Shown one piece after another: positions 29,938-38,919 of a DNA stretch of 64,000 bases (the first letter of the stretch is position 1; the number at the start of each line of letters is the position of its first letter). The stretch comes from Streptomyces sclerotialus (GTDB lineage Bacteria > Actinomycetota > Actinomycetes > Streptomycetales > Streptomycetaceae). The stretch is taken from the NCBI RefSeq assembly GCF_040907265.1, contig NZ_JBFOHP010000002.1:3963501-4027500 (forward strand), read 5' to 3'. The translations under genes and the position numbers were made by a program. Under the pieces are notes generated by a model. It was not told where the DNA came from, did not search any database, and worked only from the letters and a program-made list of their open reading frames with translations.

Positions 29938-31689
29938 CTAGCCGGCGAGCAGCTTGCGCACCCGGTCGGCGCCGACGGCGAGCAGCAGCGTGGGCAGCCG
30001 CGGGCCGGTCTCACGGCTGACCAGCAGGCGGTACAGCAGCGCGAAGAACGCCCGCTGGGCGGTCTTGATCTCCGGCGGCAGCTCCTTCGCGGTGGCGTCG
30101 GCGGAGAAGCCCGCCTGGACCTTCGGCACGCCGTAGACCAGGTGCGTCAGGCCATCGAGCGACCAGTGCTCGTCCAGGCCGTCCAGCAGCAGCCGGAGCG
30201 ATTCGCGCGCCTGGTCGTCCAGGGACGCCAGCAGCTCGGTGTCCGGCTCGTCGCGGACGATCGTGCGCTGCTCGGCGGGCACCTGGTGGGTGATCCAGTG
30301 CTCGGCACGGTCCAGCCGAGGCCGGACCTCGTCGAGTGAGGCGACCGGCTTCTCCGGGTCCAGCTCGGTGAGGATGCGCAGGGTCTGCTCGTCGTGGCCG
30401 GCCGTGACGTCCACGACGGAGGCGAGCGTGCGGTACGGCAGCGGGCGCGGCGTACGCGGCAGCTCACCCGCTGCGGTGCGCACCGCGCGGGTGTGCGCGG
30501 CGGCGTCGGCCGGCAGCACCGAGCCGTCGGCGACCTTGGCCTCCAGCTTGTCCCACTCGTCGTACAGCCGCTGGATCTCCTGGTCGAAGGCGATCTTGAA
30601 CGACTGGTTGGGCTTGCGGCGCGCGTACAGCCAGCGCAGCAGCGGCGCCTCCATGATCTCCAGGGCGTCGGCCGGGGTCGGCACGCCGCCCTTGGAGGAG
30701 GACATCTTGGCCATGCCGCTGATGCCGACGAAGGCGTACATCGGGCCGATCGGCTGCGCGCCGTCGAAGACCTGCCGGACGATCTGGCCGCCGACGACGA
30801 AGGACGAGCCCGGCGAGGAGTGGTCCACGCCGCTGGGCTCGAAGATCACGCCCTCGTACGCCCAGCGCATCGGCCAGTCGACCTTCCACACCAGCTTGCC
30901 GTGGTCGAACTCCTTCAGGACCACGGTCTCGCGGTGCCCGCAGGCGGTGCACTCGTACGCCAGCTCGGTGGTCTCGTCGTCGTAGGACGTGACCTTGGTG
31001 AAGTCCTTGTTGCAGGCCGTGCAGTACGGCTTGTACGGGAAGTACCCGGAGCCGCCCGCGCTGCCGTCGTCCTCGCTGGCGGCGCCGGAGCCCTCGGCGG
31101 CCTCCAGCTCGGCCTCGTCGACCGGCTTCTGCGACTTCTTGCCCTGCTTCTTCGCGTCGTCCTTCGGCTTGGTGCGGTACTGCCCCAGGATGCCGTCGAT
31201 GTCACCGCGGTGCTTCATGGCGTGCAGGATCTGCTCGCGGTACGCGCCGGAGGTGTACTGCTCGGTCTGGCTGATGCCGCGGTACTCCACGCCCAGCTCG
31301 GCCAGCGACTCCTCCATGGCGGCGCGGAAGTGCTCGGCCCAGCTGCCGTACGCGCTGCCGGGCGGCGCCGGCACGGCGGTCAGCGGCTTGCCGATGTGCT
31401 CCGACCAGGTCTCCTGGTCGACGCCGGGGATGCCGAAGGGCACCTTGCGGTACCGGTCGTAGTCGTCCCAGGACAGGACGTGCACGCACTCCAGGCCCCG
31501 GCGGCGGATCTCGTCCGCGACCAGGTGCGGGGTCATGACCTCGCGGAGGTTGCCCAGGTGGATCGGGCCGGAGGGGGACAGGCCGGAGGCGACCACGACC
31601 GGTTTGCCAGGCGCGCGACGCTCCGACTCGGCGATGACCTCATCCGCGTAACGGGAGACCCAGTCGGTTGTCTCGGTGCTCTGAGCCAC
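29938..31689 (-). CDS. lysS: Lysyl-tRNA synthetase, class I
   Basis: 583 residues of the archaeal-type class I LysRS. It has the HIGH-equivalent PSGPIHLGN, the KMSKS-equivalent GMAKMSSSKG, and a zinc-ribbon pair YCTACNK / YECTACGH about 30 residues apart. It attaches lysine to tRNA-Lys in the cytoplasm. The acidic/lysine insertion at about 155-195 (KDDAKKQGKKSQKPVDEAELEAAEG) is a variable loop. GTG at 31689 has GAAGAGGAAGGG upstream. It is divergent from argS across 328 bp. A 24-bp near-palindrome lies just upstream at 31726-31749. Confidence 0.93.
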   Translation of the reverse strand: MAQSTETTDWVSRYADEVIAESERRAPGKPVVVASGLSPSGPIHLGNLREVMTPHLVADEIRRRGLECVHVLSWDDYDRYRKVPFGIPGVDQETWSEHIGKPLTAVPAPPGSAYGSWAEHFRAAMEESLAELGVEYRGISQTEQYTSGAYREQILHAMKHRGDIDGILGQYRTKPKDDAKKQGKKSQKPVDEAELEAAEGSGAASEDDGSAGGSGYFPYKPYCTACNKDFTKVTSYDDETTELAYECTACGHRETVVLKEFDHGKLVWKVDWPMRWAYEGVIFEPSGVDHSSPGSSFVVGGQIVRQVFDGAQPIGPMYAFVGISGMAKMSSSKGGVPTPADALEIMEAPLLRWLYARRKPNQSFKIAFDQEIQRLYDEWDKLEAKVADGSVLPADAAAHTRAVRTAAGELPRTPRPLPYRTLASVVDVTAGHDEQTLRILTELDPEKPVASLDEVRPRLDRAEHWITHQVPAEQRTIVRDEPDTELLASLDDQARESLRLLLDGLDEHWSLDGLTHLVYGVPKVQAGFSADATAKELPPEIKTAQRAFFALLYRLLVSRETGPRLPTLLLAVGADRVRKLLAG

Positions 31690-31725
31690 GGTCGGCCCTT
31701 CCTCTTCTGCTTCGCGCGTTCGCTC

Positions 31726-31749
31726 GACCACGTGATCGATCACATGGTC
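31726..31749. promoter_or_regulatory. 24-bp near-palindrome upstream of lysS
   Basis: Outer arms GACCA / TGGTC and core GTGATCGATCAC, with only one mismatched pair in the 24 bp, 37-60 bp upstream of the lysS start. The rest of the 328-bp lysS-argS spacer shows no T-box or other leader I recognise. Confidence 0.45.
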
Positions 31750-32017
31750 GCTTACGGTCGTGAGCCCGCTCCGGCGTCCCGGCGGTCGTGCCGCGCCCGG
31801 TGCGTGATCCGGGAGCAGGCCCGCCCAGGCCGCAAGCCTGGCCGTTCCATTGTCCCAGACGCGCCAGTGATCGACTCCCAGGGCCGGAGGCCGGAGGAGG
31901 GCCCGCCAGGAGGGCGCCGGGCACCGCCGGTAAATCCGGGGAGGCCGCCGGTACCGCCGTGAAATACTGGTCGCAGACCCTGTCCATCCCTCCCCTCCGA
32001 CGGAACGGCAGCACTCC

Positions 32018-32153
32018 ATGGCTTCGGTCCCCTTCTCTCGCCGCTACGGTCAACCAGCGCGTCTCCGACGCCCTCTCGGCAGCCCTGCCGGAGGCCGGCG
32101 CCGCCGACCCGCTGCTGTGACATAGTGACCGGGCCGACTTCCAGGCCAACGGC
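32018..32153 (+). other. Disrupted 5' end of argS
   Basis: An ATG at 32018 begins MASVP, the usual start of Streptomyces ArgS. One extra base at the CCCC run (32029-32032) shifts the frame. The shifted frame then gives the expected SLAATVNQRVSDALSAALPEAGAADPLL and hits TGA at 32118-32120 where CGA or CGC (Arg) is expected. After the stop the expected [11 protein letters not shown] continues into the intact frame. Confidence 0.75.
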
Positions 32154-33773
32154 ATGCTCGCGCTCGCGAAGAAGTTCAAGGGCAACCCCCGTGAGCTGGC
32201 GGCCAAGGTCGTGGAGGGCATCGAGGCCCCCGACGTCATCAAGGAGATCGAGGTCTCGGGCCCCGGCTTCCTCAACATCACGGTCACCGACGAGACGATC
32301 GTGAAGACGCTGGCCGCGCGCGCCGCCGACGACCGCCTCGGCGTGCCGTACGCCGAGCGGCCCGGCACGACGGTGATCGACTACGCCCAGCCGAACGTCG
32401 CCAAGGAGATGCACGTCGGCCACCTGCGGTCCGCCGTGATCGGCGACGCCCTGCGCCACCTGCTGGACTTCACGGGCGAGAAGACGATCGGCCGCCACCA
32501 CATCGGCGACTGGGGCACCCAGTTCGGCATGCTCATCCAGTACCTCATCGAGCACCCCGGCGAGCTCGCCCCGGCCGACGAGGTCGACGGCGAGCAGGCC
32601 ATGTCGAACCTGAACCGCGTCTACAAGGCGTCGCGCGCCGTCTTCGACGCGGACGAGGAGTTCAAGGAGCGGGCCCGGAAGCGGGTCGTGGCCCTCCAGT
32701 CCGGCGACAAGGAGACCCTGGACCTCTGGCAGCGGTTCGTGGACGAGTCGAAGGTCTACTTCTACTCGGTCTTCGAGAAGCTGGACATGGAGATCCGGGA
32801 CGACGAGATCGTCGGCGAGTCGGCGTACAACGACATGATGGCCGAGACGGCCCGGCTGCTGGAGGAGTCCGGCGTCGCGGTCCGCTCCGAGGGCGCCCTC
32901 GTCGTCTTCTTCGACGACATCAAGGGCAAGGACGACCAGCCGGTCCCGCTGATCGTGCAGAAGGCGGACGGCGGCTTCGGGTACGCGGCGTCCGACCTGT
33001 CCGCGATCCGCAACCGTGTCTTCGACCTGGAGGCGACGACCCTCCTGTACGTCGTGGACGTGCGCCAGTCCCTGCACTTCAAGATGGTCTTCGAGACGGC
33101 CCGCCGGGCGGGCTGGCTCGGCGACGAGGTCACCGCGCACAACATGGGCTACGGCACGGTGCTCGGCGCGGACGGCAAGCCGTTCAAGACCCGCGAGGGC
33201 GAGACCGTCCGCCTGGAGGACCTGCTCGACGAGGCGGCGCAGCGCGCCGCCGAGGTGGTGCGCGAGAAGGCGCGGGACCTCACCGAGGAGGAGATCCAGG
33301 AGCGGGGCGCCCAGGTCGGCATCGGCGCGGTGAAGTACGCGGACCTGTCCACGTCGCCGAACCGCGACTACAAGTTCGACCTGGACCAGATGGTCTCCCT
33401 CAACGGCGACACGTCGGTCTACATCCAGTACGCGCACGCCCGGATCAAGTCCATCCTCCGCAAGGCGGGCGAGACCGGCCCCGTGCCGCACCCGGAGCTC
33501 GCGCTCGCCCCGGCGGAGCGGGCGCTGGGCCTGCACCTGGACGCGTTCGGCGACACGGTCGCGGACGCGGCCAAGGAGTACGCGCCGCACAAGCTCACCG
33601 CGTACCTCTACCAGCTCGCGTCCCTCTACACGACCTTCTACGACCAGTGCCCGGTCCTGAAGGCCGACACCACCGACCAGATCGAGAACCGCCTCTTCCT
33701 CTGCGACATCACCGCCCGCACCCTCCACAAGGGCATGGCCCTCCTGGGCATCAGGACGCCTGAGCGGCTCTGA
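32154..33773 (+). CDS. argS: Arginyl-tRNA synthetase, intact part
   Basis: 539 residues from ATG 32154; family members have about 585. Present: the HIGH motif as HVGH in [54 protein letters not shown] in place of [22 protein letters not shown] and the anticodon-binding DALR domain to the end. About 45 N-terminal residues of the Arg-specific N domain, which helps bind the tRNA D-loop, are separated by a frameshift and a stop. No ribosome-binding site precedes 32154. ArgS is normally essential, so either the sequence has errors, a second argS exists, or this start is used. Confidence 0.85.
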   Translation: MLALAKKFKGNPRELAAKVVEGIEAPDVIKEIEVSGPGFLNITVTDETIVKTLAARAADDRLGVPYAERPGTTVIDYAQPNVAKEMHVGHLRSAVIGDALRHLLDFTGEKTIGRHHIGDWGTQFGMLIQYLIEHPGELAPADEVDGEQAMSNLNRVYKASRAVFDADEEFKERARKRVVALQSGDKETLDLWQRFVDESKVYFYSVFEKLDMEIRDDEIVGESAYNDMMAETARLLEESGVAVRSEGALVVFFDDIKGKDDQPVPLIVQKADGGFGYAASDLSAIRNRVFDLEATTLLYVVDVRQSLHFKMVFETARRAGWLGDEVTAHNMGYGTVLGADGKPFKTREGETVRLEDLLDEAAQRAAEVVREKARDLTEEEIQERGAQVGIGAVKYADLSTSPNRDYKFDLDQMVSLNGDTSVYIQYAHARIKSILRKAGETGPVPHPELALAPAERALGLHLDAFGDTVADAAKEYAPHKLTAYLYQLASLYTTFYDQCPVLKADTTDQIENRLFLCDITARTLHKGMALLGIRTPERL

Positions 33774-33809
33774 CACTGCGGCGCGCCTCGGCGCGCACCC
33801 GCACACACC

Positions 33810-33848
33810 GATGCGGCGGCCCCGGAAGTATCCCGGGTCCGCCGCATC
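33810..33848. terminator. Hairpin after argS
   Basis: Arms GATGCGGCGG and CCGCCGCATC with an inner CCCGG/CCGGG pairing, between the convergent argS and the small protein gene at 33858. It can serve both. Confidence 0.75.
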
Positions 33849-33857
33849 GTCGTACCG

Positions 33858-34124
33858 TCAGCCGCTCGGCGACTCCACCTTGGTGAGCACCACCCGCCAG
33901 TCCTCGCTGAGCGGGTCCTCCACCCGATCGATCTTCCAGGTTTCGTCGCGTACCGGAAAATGCTCTCCGGGCGTGAGCGTGTACTGACGCTCCTCGTCCG
34001 TGATGACGACGAGACGTACCGCGACGGGCTCCTCGCGAGCATCGACGTGAATGACACCGAATCTCGCGTTGTCCCCTCTCCTGGGAACTCCGTGTCGCAG
34101 TCTGATTTCATTCATCGGCATCAT
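33858..34124 (-). CDS. Small conserved protein, possible partner of calpain-like protein
   Basis: 88 residues, predicted mostly beta. It starts MMPMNEIRLRHG and continues RFGVIHVDAREEPVAVRLVVITDEERQYTLTPGEHFPV, resembling small Streptomyces proteins of the DUF6406 type from memory. The ATG at 34124 shares its A with the TGA of the calpain-like gene (TGATG), so translation is coupled. Tight coupling of a small gene after a large protease-like one suggests an immunity or regulatory partner; this is inference. A second ATG lies one codon later and a TTG one codon earlier. Confidence 0.7.
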   Translation of the reverse strand: MMPMNEIRLRHGVPRRGDNARFGVIHVDAREEPVAVRLVVITDEERQYTLTPGEHFPVRDETWKIDRVEDPLSEDWRVVLTKVESPSG

Positions 34125-36115
34125 CAATCCAGTGTGGCGTAGTACGGTTTGAAGGAATTCCTGAATTCTTTGACGGTCAGCGGCTGCGGATGACTTGCGT
34201 TCCAGGGATTACGCAGGTGGATCATCCCGCGATCGTCCACGCCGGTGACCTCATAGACGTGGCCACCGATAAGACCATGGCCCAGCGGAGCTTCCTTGAT
34301 ACCTGGTTTCTTCGTGCCGACCAGGACCGGGCAGCGGTCATCAAGCTTCTGCCGCAGATCTTCCCTCAACTGACGGTCCGCCGGGCGCCCTTGCGCATCG
34401 TATCCGGTGGGAAACGGCTCGCTCGATGCGGGACGCCCCGTCAGCTGGGTGAGCAACTCGGCCCGCTCCGTGGAGTATGTGCCCTGATCGAGGCGTACGT
34501 AGCCAGAAGTCTCCGGATCGGATCGACGATGCTGTCGCCCCCACTTCTGTCGCCGCTCGTCGTTCCAGCTCTGATCCAGGCCCGCGACTGCCTTCTCCAT
34601 CACCGGCCCCCATGCCGCACCGGTTTCCGTCGCGTCGGCGAATGCGGTCTCCTGCGGGGCATGGTCATGGACGGGCAGCTCGGGCGTGACGGTGAGGTTG
34701 ATGGTCCGGCCCGTAGGCTCATAGCGATTATGCGCACCCGAGAACTCCGTTTCATGAAGTCTCACCGCATAGCTGCCGTCACCATTCTCTCGTACGCAGT
34801 CGCGTATCGCTTCGGGGCGGTGTGCTGCGACCGCACCGAGCGCAGCGATGACGCCGCAGTCGCCGAGTTCTCCTTGTTGTGTCTGTTCCCGGCGTGGCGG
34901 GCCGTCGAAAAGCGGAATTCGTGAACCGTCTGGCCGGTCGAGGGGGCTGCCGTAGCGGTCCGGCACCTCATCGGGCTTTCTTCTGTCGACCTGAAAATCC
35001 GGCCGGTCGACCACGCTCGTGAATTCGGAAGCCTGGTCGCTTCCCTTCCATCTGGCGATCCGGTCGGCGAAGGCCCGGCCGAAAAGCCCCCGCTCAGGCT
35101 CGCCTTCCGGCAACTCCGGCACCGGTGCGGAGCCGGTTACGTCCTGGGCCTCCGCCACGTCCGGAGCGTCCGTCAGCTCCGCGCCCGGCGCGACGCCCGG
35201 CTCCGGTGCTTCCGACGGGTCGGGGGCCTCGGCAGATTCATGGGGCTCCGACGATTTGCCCGTGACCGGGTGCTCTCCGGCCCTGTCCGCGGGTCCGTCC
35301 GCCCTCTCTTCCGCGACGGGGGCAGCGTCCGTCGGATCCGTCGCCGCTTCCGGCCAGGGAGCGGCTTCGTGCTGTTCCCCCTCTTGGCCGGGGCCGGACC
35401 CGGCCCACGGCTCGGGGGCCACCGCCTCCGAGTCCTCCACGGGGTACGGCACTTCTGTGCCGGGCGCCTCGGCAGAGCCATGGGAGGCCTCCGTACCGGA
35501 CCAAGGGCCGGCGTCCGGCACCGGCTCCAGCTCCGGCACCGGCTCCAGCTCCGGCACCGGCTCCGGCACCGGCTCCGGGGCCTCATACGTATCGGATGCC
35601 TCGGCCGAGCCGGCCACTTCCGCCGAGTCCGGTGCCTCCACAGGATCGGTAACCTCAGCCCCAGCGGGTCCCGGGCCTTCCGACGACACCGTCTCCTCGT
35701 GGGCAGCGGACTCGACCGGTCCCGGAGCCTCGTCCGGAGCCCGGATTTCGCCCGGGTCCGTGCCCTCGGACGAATTCACGGCCTCGACCGGCTCCGGCGC
35801 CTCACTCTCGGTCGGGTCCGGGGTTTCGGCGTCAGGAGCTTCCACCGGGTCCGGTGCCTCAGCTCCGGGATCGGGGGTTTCGGTGACAGAGGCCCCCACC
35901 GGCTCCGGTGCCTCGGCTCCGGGATCGGGGGCCTCGGCGTCGTCGGAGATTTCCGCCGGATCGGGGGCCTCGGAGTCGTCCGAGGTTTCCGCCGGATCAG
36001 GGGCCTCGGCGTCGTCGGACGCCTCCGTCGGGTCCGGGGCCTCTGGGGGTGGGGCGTCCGTCGGTGTCGGGGCCTCCGGGGCCGGGGGGCGTTCCTCGGG
36101 TGGACGGTCGCTCAT
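34124..36115 (-). CDS. Calpain-like cysteine peptidase with long acidic repeat region
   Basis: 663 residues. Residues about 1-350 are low-complexity Glu/Asp/Pro/Ala/Ser with EAPDP-type repeats (EAPDPAETSDD), strongly acidic and probably disordered. Residues about 400-655 carry a calpain-like C2 peptidase core: QGELGDCGVIAALG with Cys420, GGHVYEVTGVDD with His619 and HLRNPWN with Asn636, the Cys/His/Asn triad pattern. No signal peptide or membrane segment. The ATG at 36115 overlaps the ATPase stop by four bases (ATGA), and the next small gene overlaps its stop, so this is one translationally coupled set. A regulated protease or toxin-like effector is plausible. Confidence 0.8.
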   Translation of the reverse strand: MSDRPPEERPPAPEAPTPTDAPPPEAPDPTEASDDAEAPDPAETSDDSEAPDPAEISDDAEAPDPGAEAPEPVGASVTETPDPGAEAPDPVEAPDAETPDPTESEAPEPVEAVNSSEGTDPGEIRAPDEAPGPVESAAHEETVSSEGPGPAGAEVTDPVEAPDSAEVAGSAEASDTYEAPEPVPEPVPELEPVPELEPVPDAGPWSGTEASHGSAEAPGTEVPYPVEDSEAVAPEPWAGSGPGQEGEQHEAAPWPEAATDPTDAAPVAEERADGPADRAGEHPVTGKSSEPHESAEAPDPSEAPEPGVAPGAELTDAPDVAEAQDVTGSAPVPELPEGEPERGLFGRAFADRIARWKGSDQASEFTSVVDRPDFQVDRRKPDEVPDRYGSPLDRPDGSRIPLFDGPPRREQTQQGELGDCGVIAALGAVAAHRPEAIRDCVRENGDGSYAVRLHETEFSGAHNRYEPTGRTINLTVTPELPVHDHAPQETAFADATETGAAWGPVMEKAVAGLDQSWNDERRQKWGRQHRRSDPETSGYVRLDQGTYSTERAELLTQLTGRPASSEPFPTGYDAQGRPADRQLREDLRQKLDDRCPVLVGTKKPGIKEAPLGHGLIGGHVYEVTGVDDRGMIHLRNPWNASHPQPLTVKEFRNSFKPYYATLD

Positions 36116-38919
36116 GTGTCGGTTCCGGGGTGGGTGGTGTGGCTGCGGTACAGGCGCACCCAGGGGAGGGTCTTGCGCTGCCAGGTGGTGCGGGCGAGGT
36201 GAAGGAAGACGCAGGCGCGGTAGTCGGCCGTCGCTTCGGGGGCGGGGGCGGGGTCCGGGAGGGGGACCGTGTCGGCGACCGAGGCGACCCAGGTGGCGGT
36301 GGACTGCCACCACGTGGCCTGTTCGGGTTTGGTCTTCGGGTACGTGGCGACACGCTTGCGCAGTTCAGCGGCGTGTTCGGGCCAGACGGCCGTGGCCGCG
36401 CGGGAGCGGAAGGCGCAGCGGTGACGGCAGCCCTCGCAGTCCGGGAAGGGTGCGAGAGCGGCGTCCACGGAGGGTGCTTCGGCGGCGAAGGAGTGGAAGC
36501 GGTCGGCCAGTTCGGGACCTGTGGCCAGCGGGGCCCGGTCGATGCCCGCGGCCCGTGCCGCCTCGGTGCGTACGTTCGGGACGCTGATCAGCGCCGGACG
36601 GTCGATGCCGTCGTGGTACGCGAACGCCTGGAAGGGCGCCAGGGACGCCGCGTACCGCTCCTGGTCCGGCGAGAAGCGCATCGTGCCGCCGATGAGCGCC
36701 CGGTCCTCCTCGGCGGGCAGGCGGTGCATGACCTTGAGGTTGGTGTTCTTGTACGCGTCCTCGACGAGCTTGCCGGGGACCTGTTCGACGATGACGATGC
36801 CCTCGCCGTACTTGCGGTTCTCGGCGAGGGTGTTGGCGAAGGCCTGGGCCGCGCGGGCCTGGGCGTTGCCTTCGCGGGCCTCGCCGCCCTGGGCGGCCGG
36901 CTGTCCGAGCAGCCGGTGGGCCTCCTCGATGACCGTGACGTGGGCGAGGGAGCCGCCGGCACGGTTCGCCTTGTAGTGCTCGGTCATGGACTGCAGGATC
37001 AGCGCGGTGACGAGGGACTGTTCCTTCTCGTTGTCGCCGACGCCGGCGAGTTCGACGACGACCGGGCGGCGGAGGAGTTCTTCGACGGGGTACGAGCGGG
37101 CGCAGTCCAGCGTCGAGCCGCAGGCGCCCTCGGCGAGCGCCTCGGCGCGCAGCCGGGACGCGGCGATGATGTTGTCGCGTACCTCGCCCGAGTAGTCGAG
37201 CTGTTCGCACTGCTTGCGCATCTCGGCGATGAAGTCGCGCAGCGTCGGCCAGTCGTCCGCGTGGGCCGGGCCCGCCACGTCGGTGGGGACGATGCCCCTC
37301 CGGGTGTACGTGGCGCGCAGCGCGCGGTTGTAGATGCTCGGGAGCGGGTCCCAGAGGCCGAAGGCCGCGTCGAAGCAGGCCATCAGCCCGGCGATGTGCG
37401 TACTGATGCGGACGCCGGCCGGCACCTCGAAGGGGTTCAGGCGCAGTGGCGCCACGCTCTCGTCGCCCACGGTGAGGACGACGAGGTCCTCGAAGCCGGG
37501 GCGCGTGGCCAGCCAGCGGTAGTCGTCCAGGTCGGAGTTGACCGGTTCGAGGACGAGGAAGGGGACCCCGTGGTCGCGCCAGAGCTGCTCGCAGAAGGCG
37601 AGGGTGGTGTTGGTCTTGCCGGATCCGGTCGTGCCGACGAACAGCGCGTGGCGGGTCAGGTCGTCCAGGCCGATGCCGAGCGGCCCGGCGGGCATGTCGT
37701 TGACCAGCTGGCGGCCGAGGGCGATGCCCGGCCCCTCGCCCCGGTAGTCGGTCTCCCCCGCCATGCCCGGACGCCGTACGGGAAAGCCCGGCATGTGGCC
37801 GTGCACGGCCAGCGGCAGCCGGAACGCCGCCCCGGCCTCGCGCGCGTCCGTGAGGTCGGCGAGCAGCCGGAGCGGCGGGGCCAGCGGCTCGGGGAGCCGC
37901 CAGCAGTGGTCGCCGCCCCACCGGCTGTGCTCCAGGGTCGTCACGCCGTGCCACGCGGCCGGCAGCTCGCCGGGGGCGGGGCGCGCCACGCTGTGCGCGG
38001 GACCGGTGAACGTCTCGGTGAGCGCGCCGTTCTCGCGTGCCCGCTCCTGCGGTGAGACCGTCGCGCCGACCAGTTCGGCGAGCGACTCCGGTACCGGGGC
38101 CGGGGAGGCCAGCACGATGCGGAGGCGGAAGGCGCGGTCCGTGTAGCGGCGGGCGGCGTCGGCGTACACCCGGGAGGCGTCCACCGCGAAGGCGTCGGGC
38201 GCGAGCTGGCCGCCGGGCGACCAGAGCCCGTCGGGCAGCTGTCCCGGGGTGCCCAGCCGGCCGTACTGGGTGGCGACGCGGTGCAGCAGCGGGCCGAGGT
38301 CCTCCGGGATGACGTACGGCTCCAGGCCGACGCTGAGCAGTACCGGGTACGGGTGTTCCGCCAGCGCCTGCCACAGCGCGTCCCAGGGCGGCGCGGAGGC
38401 GGTGAAGGGCTGCGGCGCGAGGTAGTACCGGACGCCGGCGTCGGGGCGGTTGGGGACGCCGGTGCGGTACCGCTTGCGGATCTCGGCGAGTCCGGCGTGC
38501 GGGTCCGGGCTGAACGGCGTGAGCAGGCGCGCGACCTCGTCCGTGTCCTCGACGGGCGTGCCGTGCACGTGCCGGGGCAGCGCGGCGAGCCGGGCGCGCA
38601 GGGCGAGCGCGGCGGCCGTGGCCGCGTCCGCGGTCGCCGCCGACACCCGGCCCAGCAGCGCGCAGGAGGTCCTGCGCGCCGCCGGGTCGGTGAGGTAGCG
38701 CAGCTCGATGCGGGTGCCGTACGCGGTGTCCCACTGGCCCGCCAGCCACGCGGTCTCGGCGGCGACCGCCTTGACGCGCCGCTCCGTCTCGGGCAGCTCG
38801 GCGTACTCCGTGGTCTCGGTGAGGTCGGCGGCGGCGTCGATGCGTACCGCGGTCCAGGCCCAGGCCGCGGTGGCGTCGGAGACCGTCAGGACGCCGGCCG
38901 CCGGCCCGCGAGCGTTCAG
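36112..38919 (-). CDS. HerA/FtsK-like ATPase
   Basis: Up to 935 residues. The P-loop GTTGSGKTNTTLAFCEQLW and Walker B HVTVIEEAHRLLG identify a HerA/VirB4-class ATPase; a late Cys cluster (CEGCRHRC) may bind zinc. The first usual start is GTG at 38646 (844 residues). The same frame is open, with good Streptomyces codon use, up to CTG at 38919, and holds no ATG/GTG/TTG between. That CTG overlaps the upstream gene's TGA as CTGA, mirroring ATGA couplings elsewhere in the operon, so CTG initiation at 38919 is proposed. It could pump DNA or protein together with the 2-TM protein encoded just before it. Confidence 0.8.
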   Translation of the reverse strand: MNARGPAAGVLTVSDATAAWAWTAVRIDAAADLTETTEYAELPETERRVKAVAAETAWLAGQWDTAYGTRIELRYLTDPAARRTSCALLGRVSAATADAATAAALALRARLAALPRHVHGTPVEDTDEVARLLTPFSPDPHAGLAEIRKRYRTGVPNRPDAGVRYYLAPQPFTASAPPWDALWQALAEHPYPVLLSVGLEPYVIPEDLGPLLHRVATQYGRLGTPGQLPDGLWSPGGQLAPDAFAVDASRVYADAARRYTDRAFRLRIVLASPAPVPESLAELVGATVSPQERARENGALTETFTGPAHSVARPAPGELPAAWHGVTTLEHSRWGGDHCWRLPEPLAPPLRLLADLTDAREAGAAFRLPLAVHGHMPGFPVRRPGMAGETDYRGEGPGIALGRQLVNDMPAGPLGIGLDDLTRHALFVGTTGSGKTNTTLAFCEQLWRDHGVPFLVLEPVNSDLDDYRWLATRPGFEDLVVLTVGDESVAPLRLNPFEVPAGVRISTHIAGLMACFDAAFGLWDPLPSIYNRALRATYTRRGIVPTDVAGPAHADDWPTLRDFIAEMRKQCEQLDYSGEVRDNIIAASRLRAEALAEGACGSTLDCARSYPVEELLRRPVVVELAGVGDNEKEQSLVTALILQSMTEHYKANRAGGSLAHVTVIEEAHRLLGQPAAQGGEAREGNAQARAAQAFANTLAENRKYGEGIVIVEQVPGKLVEDAYKNTNLKVMHRLPAEEDRALIGGTMRFSPDQERYAASLAPFQAFAYHDGIDRPALISVPNVRTEAARAAGIDRAPLATGPELADRFHSFAAEAPSVDAALAPFPDCEGCRHRCAFRSRAATAVWPEHAAELRKRVATYPKTKPEQATWWQSTATWVASVADTVPLPDPAPAPEATADYRACVFLHLARTTWQRKTLPWVRLYRSHTTHPGTDT

